Positions 1-5,757 of a stretch of 5,757 bases of DNA are shown one piece after another (position 1 is the first letter of the stretch; each line of letters starts with the position of its first letter). The notes beneath the pieces are model-generated. The model worked only from the letters and a program-made list of their open reading frames with translations, was not told where the DNA came from and made no database searches. Made by a program: the position numbers and the translations under genes. Source of the DNA: Anaerolineaceae bacterium (lineage in GTDB: Bacteria; Chloroflexota; Anaerolineae; Anaerolineales; Anaerolineaceae); contig PMIV01000182.1 of the NCBI GenBank assembly GCA_003158355.1, forward strand, positions 1 through 5,757. The letters run 5' to 3'.

Positions 1-2154
1 CGGGTTGGGGGAGCCAACAGGTTTATGCCGGTTGAGATAGCCAAAACCTATAATCAGATTCAGCATTTTCTTGTGGAAAAGACCCGCCTGGGAGTTCCTG
101 CGATCAACCACGAAGAATGTTGCGCGGGATTGATGGCTCCAGGGAGTAGCATATTTCCTGAAATGATAGGTCTGGCCAGCACTTTTACGCCAGATTACGC
201 AACCCGAATGACCACAATGATCCGCCAGCAGATGCGCGCGGTTGGCGGCCAACAGGCCCTCGCCCCCGTATTGGATGTGGCGCGCGATCCCCGCTGGGGT
301 CGCGTTGAAGAGACCTTTGGTGAAGATTCCACTGTGGTCAGCCAGTTTGGTGTGGCCTACATCAAAGGGCTGCAAGGTGATGATCTGAGCCAGGGGGTGA
401 TGGCAACCGGGAAACATTTCGTTGGACACTCCTTCTCTCAGGGCGGTTTGAACTGCGGACCTGTCCATCTGGGCCTTCGTGATATCTGGGATACCTACCT
501 GGCTCCATTTCAGGCAGCGATCCGCGATGCAGGCCTGGCCTCGATGATGAACGCCTATCCGGAACTGGATGGTGAAGTGGTCGCCGCCTCGCGGGGCATT
601 CTCACAGAATTGTTACGCGATAAGCTTGGTTTTGACGGTGTCGTCGTCTCTGATTACGATGCAGTCATGATGATTCACAGTTACCACTATGCTGCTCAGA
701 CCAAATCGGAAGCGGCAGTGAAAGCTCTCACTGCAGGTATCGATGTGGAATTGCCCACCGTCACCTGTTACGGCGATGATCTGTTAGCTGCGCTCAATGC
801 AGGCCAGATATCTCTGGAGGTGATCGATACTGCCGTAAAACGCCATTTACAAAAGAAATTTGAACTGGGTCTCTTTGAGAACCCTTATGTGGACGAAGGC
901 AAAGTGGCGGCTGTTTTTGAAACCGTGCAGAACCGTGCCCTGGCGTACGAGATTGCTACCAAGAGTATGGTGTTACTCAAAAACGACGGTCTCCTCCCAT
1001 TAAAAAAGACGATCGCTTCGCTAGCAGTGATCGGACCCAATGCCAAATCCAGCCGCAACCTTATGGGCGATTACTCCTTTGCGGCGCTCTCCGAGTTGAT
1101 GAACGTTGATCCGCCCAAAGATTCGGCATTCACCGATCTCACATCTGAAATTCTCGAAACCCCAACCGTCTCGGTGCCGACAGTTTTAGAGGGCATCCAA
1201 AAGTTGGTGGCAGTTACAACCAAAGTGACCTATGCCAGAGGCTGCGACTTGCTCTCTCAGGATAGATCCGGGTTCGATGAAGCTTCTCGTGCTGCGCAGG
1301 CCGCTGATGCTGTCATCCTGGTGATGGGCGACCGTTCCGGTCTGGCTCCGAACTGCACTACCGGGGAGTTCCGCGACAGTGATGATTTGCGTTTGCAGGG
1401 TGTGCAGGAAGAATTGATCGAGACAATTACTGCGCTCGGCAAACCGGTCGTGCTTGTCCTTGTCAATGGTCGTCCAGCCGCCATCCCCGAAGTCATCGAA
1501 AAAGTAAATGCTGTCCTTGAGGCCTGGGTACCCGGTGAAGAAGGTGCCAAAGCTGTGGCCAGCATCCTGTTTGGGGATGTGAACCCCGGCGGAAAATTGC
1601 CAATCTCCATTCCACGCTCGGTTGGGCAAGTTCCTGTTTTCTACAATCACAAACCCTCGGGAATGCGCTCGAACATCTATGGCGATTATGTTTCAGAAAA
1701 GGTCACTCCCTTATTCCCCTTCGGGTACGGGTTGTCTTATACTCATTTCGAATACAGCAGCCTGGTCATTGATAAAAAGCAAGCTGCTGTAGATGATACT
1801 GTGACGATCTCGCTGCAGGTCAGCAATGCCGGCTCTGTTGCCGGGGATGAGGTCGTGCAGTTATACATCCGCGATGAATATGCCAGCTATCCACGTCCGG
1901 TCAAAGAGTTGAGAGGATTTATCCGTTTATCTCTCCAACCGGGGGAGAAACGCCGGGTCACTTTCAGATTGCCTGTTAATCAGATGGCATTCTATGATGG
2001 TGATTTGAAACTGGTCCTTGAAGCTGGGAAGTTCCTTGTCATGGTCGGCGGTTCTTCAGAAGACATCCGTCTCAATGGTGATTTTATGGTTATCGGTGCA
2101 GAAAAGGCAGATGTAAAAGAACGGGTTCTGGTTTGCCCGGTCGAGGTCGGGTGA
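1..2154 (+). CDS. GH3 family beta-glucosidase/beta-xylosidase, 5'-truncated by window edge
   Basis: Retaining glycoside hydrolase of family 3, expected to remove terminal glucose (or xylose) from beta-linked oligosaccharides. The frame is open from base 1. Residues before the first ATG (base 25) already fit the family, and a GH3 N-terminus of roughly 60-70 residues is missing, so ATG 25 is an internal Met and not the start. Numbering from that Met: VLDVARDPRWGR at 82-93; KHFVGH at 130-135 (substrate-binding Lys/His); nucleophile Asp210 in VVSDYD (codon 652-654). The alpha/beta sandwich domain begins near 310 (KSMVLLKND at 313). Glu448 in TTGEFRD (codon 1366-1368) is the likely acid/base. PFGYGLSYT lies at 565-573 and a C-terminal fibronectin III-like domain at about 593-683. 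No PA14 insert is present. Visible length is 717 residues. Export cannot be judged without the N-terminus. Glucosidase versus xylosidase specificity is not resolved; the family call is firm. Confidence 0.95.
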   Translation, partial: RVGGANRFMPVEIAKTYNQIQHFLVEKTRLGVPAINHEECCAGLMAPGSSIFPEMIGLASTFTPDYATRMTTMIRQQMRAVGGQQALAPVLDVARDPRWGRVEETFGEDSTVVSQFGVAYIKGLQGDDLSQGVMATGKHFVGHSFSQGGLNCGPVHLGLRDIWDTYLAPFQAAIRDAGLASMMNAYPELDGEVVAASRGILTELLRDKLGFDGVVVSDYDAVMMIHSYHYAAQTKSEAAVKALTAGIDVELPTVTCYGDDLLAALNAGQISLEVIDTAVKRHLQKKFELGLFENPYVDEGKVAAVFETVQNRALAYEIATKSMVLLKNDGLLPLKKTIASLAVIGPNAKSSRNLMGDYSFAALSELMNVDPPKDSAFTDLTSEILETPTVSVPTVLEGIQKLVAVTTKVTYARGCDLLSQDRSGFDEASRAAQAADAVILVMGDRSGLAPNCTTGEFRDSDDLRLQGVQEELIETITALGKPVVLVLVNGRPAAIPEVIEKVNAVLEAWVPGEEGAKAVASILFGDVNPGGKLPISIPRSVGQVPVFYNHKPSGMRSNIYGDYVSEKVTPLFPFGYGLSYTHFEYSSLVIDKKQAAVDDTVTISLQVSNAGSVAGDEVVQLYIRDEYASYPRPVKELRGFIRLSLQPGEKRRVTFRLPVNQMAFYDGDLKLVLEAGKFLVMVGGSSEDIRLNGDFMVIGAEKADVKERVLVCPVEVG

Positions 2155-2159
2155 CCCGA
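2147..2159 (+). other. Small perfect stem-loop with the GH3 stop codon in its loop
   Basis: TCGGG pairs with CCCGA, a 5-bp stem, and the three loop bases are exactly the TGA stop codon of the GH3 gene (2152-2154). It partly overlaps a second small hairpin, GAAGTG-AATC-CACTTC (2158-2173), so the two cannot form together. Neither is followed by a T-tract, so neither is a convincing terminator. Chance is a real possibility. Confidence 0.3.
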
Positions 2160-2259
2160 AGTGAATCCACTTCTCTCTGAAGACGGAACGAGATGGAATT
2201 ATTTTGCTAAGATGAACAAATTGCATGGCTGACCGGCTTTTTTGAAGTCACTAACTCAG

Positions 2260-2292
2260 GCAAAAGGAAATATCGCGTTATTTCCCTTTTGC
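2260..2292 (+). terminator. Stem-loop 1 downstream of GH3; candidate terminator or operator
   Basis: GCAAAAGGAAATA (2260-2272) pairs with TATTTCCCTTTTGC (2279-2292): 13 base pairs, one bulged C and a 6-base loop. The A-rich 5' arm and T-rich 3' arm resemble a bidirectional intrinsic terminator whose U-tract pairs into the stem base. The core has few GC pairs and no free U-tract follows, so termination efficiency is doubtful. The middle, AAATATCGCGTTATTT, is also a 16-bp near-palindrome at DNA level with one mismatched pair, which would suit a dimeric repressor. Confidence 0.4.
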
Positions 2293-2301
2293 GCTTATAC
2301 C

Positions 2302-2347
2302 GGGCTGGTTTGCGGAAGCACTAACAGGGAACTTCCGCAGCCAGCCC
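2302..2347. other. Stem-loop 2: long GC-rich imperfect inverted repeat
   Basis: GGGCTGG (2302-2308) pairs with CCAGCCC (2341-2347), and GCGGAAG (2312-2318) pairs with CTTCCGC (2332-2338). T2309-G2340 and T2310-A2339 bridge the two parts, leaving T2311 bulged: about 16 pairs around a 13-base loop. It starts 9 bases after stem-loop 1. The downstream bases on the + strand are A-rich (TTAAAAAAAG), not T-rich, so it is not a canonical intrinsic terminator on this strand. On the - strand the T-run would come before the stem, which also does not fit. Possible roles are an RNA-stability or processing hairpin protecting the GH3 3' end or trimming the GH94 leader, or a dispersed genomic repeat. Confidence 0.5.
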
Positions 2348-2457
2348 AGATTAAAAAAAGCAGAGAGTAAGGATCTGTTGTTGCTGGCTAAAACCACGAA
2401 TGCGAACATCGTAAACAATACCAGTTGACTAAAAATTGGAACATCCCGCTTTCAAAA

Positions 2458-2462
2458 AAGGA
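2458..2462 (+). promoter_or_regulatory. Ribosome-binding site of the GH94 gene
   Basis: AAGGA sits 5 bases before ATG 2468. The in-frame TGA at 2426-2428, with no ATG, GTG or TTG between it and 2468, makes this the only standard start. Confidence 0.8.
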
Positions 2463-2467
2463 CGACG

Positions 2468-4876
2468 ATGCAATTTGGCTCATTTGATGATAAAGCGCGC
2501 GAATATGTGATTACCAATCCCCGTACTCCGGTGAAATGGATCAACTACATTGGCAGTCTGGATTTTGGCGGCTTCATCGATCACACAGGTGGCGCTTTGC
2601 TGTGCCGTTCAGACCCGGCGCTCAACCGCATCACCAAATATCTGACCCAAACTCCTTCTAGTGAAATGAAAGGGGAGACCCTTTATCTGCGTCTGCATGA
2701 TGAAACAGGAAAACGGGTATTTTCTCCGTTTTTCGTACCCACACTGGATTCATTCGATCGCTTCGAAACCCATGTCGGGCTGGGATATTCGCGCTTTGTC
2801 TCCGAATTTTACGGTCTGCATTGCGAGATCCTGGTGTTTGTGCCTGAGGGCGAGCCGGTGGAAGTGCGCCAGGTGAAGATCACAAATCTGCAGCAGAATG
2901 TGGTAGAGGTGGATGCCATCCCGCTGGTGGAATACACCCATTTCGACGCGCTCAAACAGCTTACCAATGCGGACTGGGTACCACAGACTATGGTGAGCCG
3001 CGCTTCCCTGTTCAAAAAACGACGCGTACTGATGCAGTATGCCTTTATGAACCGCGATTCACAACTCAATTTCTTCAGTGCAAATATACCGGCCAGCTCT
3101 TTTGAGACCGACCGCAAGGAATTTTTAGGGGCCAATGAATACGGCACATGGCAGCACCCCTTGAGCCTGGAGGCAGAAGAGTTTGGTAACCATGAGGCCA
3201 ACCGCGGCGATGCTATTGCCGCTCTCATGCTGCACCCGGGCAAACTTGCCCCCGGTGAAACCAGATCATTTATCACCGTGCTGGGGCAGGCTGCCAACCT
3301 AAAGGCTGTCTATTCACTATTGGCGCACTGGCAAACGGATGACCAGGTGGAAGCGGCATTCCAGGCACTGCAAGAAACCTGGAACGAGCGCCTTTCTGCC
3401 ATTCAGGTGAATACCCCGGACCCGGATTTGAACCGCATGGTCAATATCTTCAACATCCGTCAATGTTGGACCACCCATTCCTGGTCGCGCTATCTTTCCT
3501 ATTATCAGTTGGGCTACGGCGCACGCGGTATTGGCTTCCGTGATTCTTCTCAAGATGTGTTGGCTGTTCTGGCTAGCGGTGCCAGGGCCGGGCAGAAGCT
3601 GATCGATCAACTGCTGAGTGTACAAAAGCGGGATGGCTCGGCCATGCACCAGTTCAATCCGCTTAACATGATTGCCAGTGAGGGGGATGCTCTGGAACGG
3701 GATGACCGCCCTCATTTTTACAGCGACGACGCGCTCTGGGTCATTCTGGCAGTGACTGAATACCTGAAAGAAACGGGTGATCTGGCTTATCTGAAGCAGA
3801 CGATCCCCTTTTATGATAAGGATTGTTCCGGCCTGACTTTAGAAAAAGGTACCGTACTGTATCACCTCCAGCGCGCCTTGGATTTCACCAGCGCTCACCT
3901 CGGCGCACACGGCCTGCCCCTGCTGGGTTTCGCAGATTGGAACGATACGGTTAATTTAGCCAGTGGGGCGGAATCGCTTTTCACGGCCAATCTGTACGGA
4001 CGGGCGCTGCTGGCAATGATCGATCTCTATCAGGAGACAGGCCAGTTCGCAGAAGCTGAGAAGTTACAGGCGGAGCACCGACAGATGAGCCAACGAGTCG
4101 AAACAGTTGCCTGGGACGGTGAATGGTATGTGCGTTATTTTGATGCAGACGGCAGCAGTCTGGGATCAAGCAAAAACAGTAAGGGTCAAATTTACATCAA
4201 CGCCCAATCCTGGGCTGTACTTTCCGGTTTTGCCGCACCAGATCGCGCCCGCACCGCCATGCAAAGTGTCTTTGACCACCTCAACACGAGCAACGGCATT
4301 AAACTGAGCGCTCCCGGCTACGATGGTTTTGATTCGCGCGTGGGCGGCATTACCACCTATCCCCCCGGTACCAAAGAGAACGGCGGCATCTTCTTGCACA
4401 CCAATCCCTGGGCCATGATCGCAGAAACCATGCTGGGCAACGGCAACCGCGCCTGGCGTTATTACGACCAGATCAACCCGGCCCGGAAGAACGGCCAGAT
4501 CGAAGCTTACGAATGCGAACCTTACGTTTATCCGCAAAATATTCTCGGCGATGAACACCCGCAGTTTGGCCTGGCGCGCAACTCCTGGCTTTCGGGGACT
4601 GCCTCGTGGACTTATCAGGCGGCCACCCAGTATATTCTGGGGGTGCGTGCCCATTACCGCGGGCTGGTGATAGACCCGTGTATTCCCTCCAATTGGGATG
4701 GTTTTTCATTTGACCGGCGCTGCCGCGGAGCTTTTTATCGGATTACAGTGTTCAATCCCCAGCATGTTTGCAAGGGTGTCACTCACCTTGTTATCAATGG
4801 AAAAGAAATTACCGGGAAGATCGCGCCATACCAGGAACCCGGTTCAGAAAGCCATATTGAGGTCTGGTTGGGGTAG
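2468..4876 (+). CDS. GH94 glycoside phosphorylase (cellobiose/laminaribiose phosphorylase type)
   Basis: Inverting phosphorylase that would cleave a beta-linked disaccharide or oligosaccharide with inorganic phosphate, giving alpha-glucose 1-phosphate plus a shortened sugar, in the cytoplasm (no signal peptide). The 802-aa length is normal for disaccharide phosphorylases of this family. Layout by family knowledge: N-terminal beta-sandwich (about 1-290, opening FDDKAREYVIT), helical linker, (alpha/alpha)6 barrel (about 320-730) and a small C-terminal beta domain. Visible motifs: RDSSQD at 358-363 (donor sugar contacts); ADWND at 489-493, with Asp493 as probable general acid; KENGG at 636-640; HTNPW at 644-648 and SGTASW at 709-714, where a His and a Thr usually bind phosphate. 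It is intact and lies 29 bases before the cupin gene. The N-terminal stretch around GGALLCRSDP (residues 41-50) differs from the GGYSF-type stretch I recall in classic cellobiose and chitobiose phosphorylases. Cellobiose, laminaribiose or another beta-glucobiose therefore all remain possible. Family call firm, substrate not. Confidence 0.95.
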   Translation: MQFGSFDDKAREYVITNPRTPVKWINYIGSLDFGGFIDHTGGALLCRSDPALNRITKYLTQTPSSEMKGETLYLRLHDETGKRVFSPFFVPTLDSFDRFETHVGLGYSRFVSEFYGLHCEILVFVPEGEPVEVRQVKITNLQQNVVEVDAIPLVEYTHFDALKQLTNADWVPQTMVSRASLFKKRRVLMQYAFMNRDSQLNFFSANIPASSFETDRKEFLGANEYGTWQHPLSLEAEEFGNHEANRGDAIAALMLHPGKLAPGETRSFITVLGQAANLKAVYSLLAHWQTDDQVEAAFQALQETWNERLSAIQVNTPDPDLNRMVNIFNIRQCWTTHSWSRYLSYYQLGYGARGIGFRDSSQDVLAVLASGARAGQKLIDQLLSVQKRDGSAMHQFNPLNMIASEGDALERDDRPHFYSDDALWVILAVTEYLKETGDLAYLKQTIPFYDKDCSGLTLEKGTVLYHLQRALDFTSAHLGAHGLPLLGFADWNDTVNLASGAESLFTANLYGRALLAMIDLYQETGQFAEAEKLQAEHRQMSQRVETVAWDGEWYVRYFDADGSSLGSSKNSKGQIYINAQSWAVLSGFAAPDRARTAMQSVFDHLNTSNGIKLSAPGYDGFDSRVGGITTYPPGTKENGGIFLHTNPWAMIAETMLGNGNRAWRYYDQINPARKNGQIEAYECEPYVYPQNILGDEHPQFGLARNSWLSGTASWTYQAATQYILGVRAHYRGLVIDPCIPSNWDGFSFDRRCRGAFYRITVFNPQHVCKGVTHLVINGKEITGKIAPYQEPGSESHIEVWLG

Positions 4877-4887
4877 GGGCCACCCCT
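4875..4887 (+). other. Short GC hairpin overlapping the GH94 stop codon
   Basis: AGGGG (4875-4879) pairs with CCCCT (4883-4887) across a 3-base loop, CCA. The 5' arm contains the last two bases of the TAG stop (4874-4876), and the hairpin ends 4 bases before the purine-rich stretch ahead of the cupin gene. An alternative pairing uses GGGG at 4870-4873. It could tune translation of the downstream gene or slow 3' decay, but it has no T-tract and is too short to call a terminator. Confidence 0.35.
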
Positions 4888-4890
4888 TCT

Positions 4891-4898
4891 AGGTAGAG
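4891..4898 (+). promoter_or_regulatory. Purine-rich ribosome-binding region of the cupin gene
   Basis: AGGTAGAG lies 7-14 bases before ATG 4906. The match to the anti-Shine-Dalgarno sequence is modest. An in-frame TAG at 4894-4896 leaves ATG 4906 as the only possible start. Confidence 0.55.
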
Positions 4899-4905
4899 AA
4901 AAAAG

Positions 4906-5337
4906 ATGCAGGAAAACATTTTAGAGGTTGCCGGGTTTACCACGACAGGGTTTAAATCCTTGATCCAGTATAATAATTGGCGTGTAGCCACATTATGTTA
5001 CGTAGATGATCTCTTTCCGGTAGATATCGCCAGCATGGAACGCCATCTCGAGACGGATGAGGTCTTTGTACTGTTAAAAGGGAAGGCCACTTTGATGCTG
5101 GGCGGCGCAGAGTCTGGAGTAAGATCGGTGAAGTCGAATTCACTGGAGCCGATGAACGCCTATAATGTAAAACGAAATGCCTGGCACGGCGTGATCATGA
5201 GCCGGGATGCCGTGATCTTGCTGGTCGAGAACGAGGATACCGGCAGCGCAAACACTGAATATTTTCAATTGACCCCGGCGCTGAAGCAGATCTATCTCAC
5301 CGAGTCCAGAACTTTTGCCGATTGGCAGTGGTTGTAA
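4906..5337 (+). CDS. Small cupin-like protein in a beta-glucoside operon, function unknown
   Basis: A 143-aa soluble protein with no signal peptide or membrane segment. The core reads as a single-domain cupin-like beta-barrel. ERHLETDEVFVLLKGKATL (residues 45-63) matches the usual HxxxxE...G pattern of cupin motif 1. YNVKRNAWHGV (86-96) fits motif 2, followed by a hydrophobic strand AVILLVEN (102-109). His47, Glu52 and His94 are plausible metal or ligand contacts; the usual second His of motif 1 is missing, as in ureidoglycolate lyase-like cupins. The N-terminus (NNWRVATLCY, 24-32) looks like the strand preceding the barrel. It lies 29 bases after GH94 and 45 bases before GH1, so it is probably co-transcribed with both. 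A role in sugar binding, sugar isomerisation or enzyme regulation is inferred from position only. I do not recognise a characterised member; a purine-catabolism role seems unlikely in this context. Confidence 0.85.
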   Translation: MQENILEVAGFTTTGFKSLIQYNNWRVATLCYVDDLFPVDIASMERHLETDEVFVLLKGKATLMLGGAESGVRSVKSNSLEPMNAYNVKRNAWHGVIMSRDAVILLVENEDTGSANTEYFQLTPALKQIYLTESRTFADWQWL

Positions 5338-5359
5338 CAGCTATTATCGAGTGATCTTT

Positions 5360-5371
5360 AAAATTAATTTT
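5360..5371. repeat. 12-base perfect AT palindrome upstream of the GH1 gene
   Basis: AAAATTAATTTT is its own reverse complement and directly abuts the GGAGAGG ribosome-binding site. In such a short, AT-only stretch it may simply be an unstructured leader favouring ribosome access. A protein-binding role is possible but unsupported. Confidence 0.3.
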
Positions 5372-5378
5372 GGAGAGG
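5372..5378 (+). promoter_or_regulatory. Strong ribosome-binding site of the GH1 gene
   Basis: GGAGAGG ends 4 bases before ATG 5383, giving a strong Shine-Dalgarno match. The in-frame TAA at 5365-5367, with no ATG, GTG or TTG after it, fixes the start at 5383. Confidence 0.85.
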
Positions 5379-5382
5379 TACC

Positions 5383-5757
5383 ATGACTAAAACACATTCA
5401 TTTCCGGAGGGATTTCTCTGGGGAGTATCCACCTCGTCTTATCAGATCGAAGGTGCGGTGCATACCGATGGACGCGGCGAATCGATCTGGGATACATTCT
5501 CACATACCCCTGGCAAGATAATTAATGGAGATAACGGGGATCAGGCCGCAGATTCTTACCACCTCTGGAAGGATGATATCGCCCTCATAAAAGAGATGGG
5601 CATTCAGGCGTATCGTTTCTCGATCGCCTGGCCGCGGGTGATGCCTTCTGGCACTGGCAAGATTAACGAGGCGGGTCTGGCTTACTATGACCACCTGGTG
5701 GACGGTTTGCTCGCTGCAGGCATTAAACCGGTCGTCACCCTGTATCACTGGGATCTG
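5383..5757 (+). CDS. GH1 family beta-glucosidase, 3'-truncated by window edge
   Basis: Retaining family 1 glycoside hydrolase, expected to hydrolyse cellobiose or other beta-glucosides in the cytoplasm. The first 125 codons are present and the frame is open at the last base. Residues 7-14 read FPEGFLWG, and residues 11-25 complete the N-terminal GH1 signature ([15 protein letters not shown]), in which Gln21 should contact the non-reducing-end glucose. Further family landmarks are [10 protein letters not shown] (31-40), the YRFSIAWPR strand (about 79-87) and TLYHWDL at the window end, with His122 and Trp123 in the sugar-binding site. The acid/base Glu (NEP motif) and nucleophile Glu (TENG motif) normally lie near residues 165 and 350, outside the window, so activity cannot be confirmed. 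A full protein would be about 440-460 aa. No signal peptide. Plain GH1 beta-glucosidase is most likely; 6-phospho-beta-glucosidase is less likely, since no PTS gene is in view, but the deciding residues are not visible. Confidence 0.96.
   Translation, partial: MTKTHSFPEGFLWGVSTSSYQIEGAVHTDGRGESIWDTFSHTPGKIINGDNGDQAADSYHLWKDDIALIKEMGIQAYRFSIAWPRVMPSGTGKINEAGLAYYDHLVDGLLAAGIKPVVTLYHWDL

Larger units (their letters stand above)
2155..2467. other. 313-base intergenic region between GH3 and GH94 genes
   Basis: No open frame here resembles a protein. The region holds a 6-bp hairpin right after the GH3 stop (2158-2173), an isolated T6 run (2238-2243) without a clear stem before it, and two larger stem-loops listed separately. 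It also has two short direct repeats: CACTAAC at 2249-2255 and 2319-2325, and GAACATC at 2404-2410 and 2439-2445. Near the GH94 start, TTGACT (2425-2430) resembles a -35 box but has no acceptable -10 at 16-19 bases. It lies in a weak inverted repeat (CCAGTT at 2421-2426 with AATTGG at 2434-2439, one G-T wobble) that could be an operator. The region probably holds the end of the GH3 transcript and the promoter or leader of the GH94 operon, but exact sites cannot be fixed by eye. Confidence 0.7.

Noticed and set aside
25..27. ATG at 25 as the start of the GH3 gene
   Set aside because: The frame is open back to base 1, the residues before it fit the family, and an N-terminal GH3 segment would be missing. 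The true start lies upstream of the window.
410..440. GH3 as a NagZ-like beta-N-acetylglucosaminidase or GH3 phosphorylase
   Set aside because: The KHFVGH segment is followed by a beta-glucosidase-type sequence rather than the Asp/His loop of NagZ. The protein also has the C-terminal sandwich domain with a TTGEFRD acid/base and a fibronectin III-like domain, which NagZ enzymes lack.
1186..1650. Minus-strand open frames inside GH3, including one at 1257-1610
   Set aside because: They lie fully antisense to a strongly conserved GH3 region, have no recognisable domain or ribosome-binding site, and read as shadows of the coding strand.
2238..2243. T6 run as an intrinsic terminator for GH3
   Set aside because: The bases before it (GGCTGACCGGC) do not form a stable stem directly adjoining the T-run.
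2425..2453. TTGACT as the -35 box of a sigma-70 promoter for GH94
   Set aside because: At 16-19 bases spacing the -10 candidates are CGCTTT, GCTTTC, CTTTCA and TTTCAA, none of which is convincing.
2809..4654. Several minus-strand open frames inside GH94 (for example 2809-3297, 3317-3715, 4166-4654) and a + strand one at 4107-4307
   Set aside because: All overlap the intact GH94 coding sequence in other frames and show composition artefacts rather than protein-like features.
4698..4892. + strand open frame spanning the end of GH94 and the spacer
   Set aside because: It overlaps the conserved C-terminal part of GH94 in another frame and has no recognisable similarity or good ribosome-binding site.
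5500..5748. Minus-strand open frame under the GH1 gene
   Set aside because: The + strand encodes an unmistakable GH1 N-terminus here, so the antisense frame is a shadow.
1..5757. CRISPR arrays, tRNA or rRNA genes, insertion sequences, attachment sites
   Set aside because: No regularly spaced repeats, no tRNA- or rRNA-like segment, no transposase-like frame and no terminal inverted repeat pair flanking a coding region were seen.

Overview
The window is one carbohydrate-degradation locus, with every supportable gene on the + strand. In order it holds: the 3' part of a GH3 beta-glucosidase/beta-xylosidase (open from base 1, so its start lies outside the window); a 313-base gap; a complete GH94 glycoside phosphorylase of the cellobiose/laminaribiose phosphorylase type (802 aa); a complete 143-aa cupin-like protein of unknown function; and the first 125 codons of a GH1 beta-glucosidase that runs off the right edge. 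The DNA has moderate GC content, genes are tightly packed, and starts are ATG with purine-rich ribosome-binding sites, so this is a bacterium. The GH94, cupin and GH3 proteins resemble those of saccharolytic Chloroflexota (Anaerolineae-like) as I remember them. That placement is an inference from memory and is only moderately supported.

Layout: 1-2154 GH3; 2155-2467 non-coding, with two neighbouring stem-loops (2260-2292 and 2302-2347) and no convincing sigma-70 promoter; 2468-4876 GH94; a 29-base spacer; 4906-5337 cupin; a 45-base spacer; 5383 to the end GH1. GH94, cupin and GH1 look like one operon. The GH3 gene may be a separate transcription unit, or may be joined to it with the hairpins setting relative expression.

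How the genes work together: none of the complete proteins has a signal peptide, so the enzymes probably act in the cytoplasm on imported beta-linked oligosaccharides. GH3 and GH1 would release glucose (or xylose) by hydrolysis. GH94 would split a disaccharide with phosphate into a sugar 1-phosphate plus a sugar, saving ATP. The cupin protein lies between the phosphorylase and the GH1 enzyme and may bind or modify a sugar or act as a regulator; the sequence does not decide this. No transporter or regulator gene is present. I see no mobile element, CRISPR array, tRNA or rRNA. The parts least explained by standard annotation are the small cupin, the exact substrate of the GH94 enzyme, and the structured gap between GH3 and GH94.
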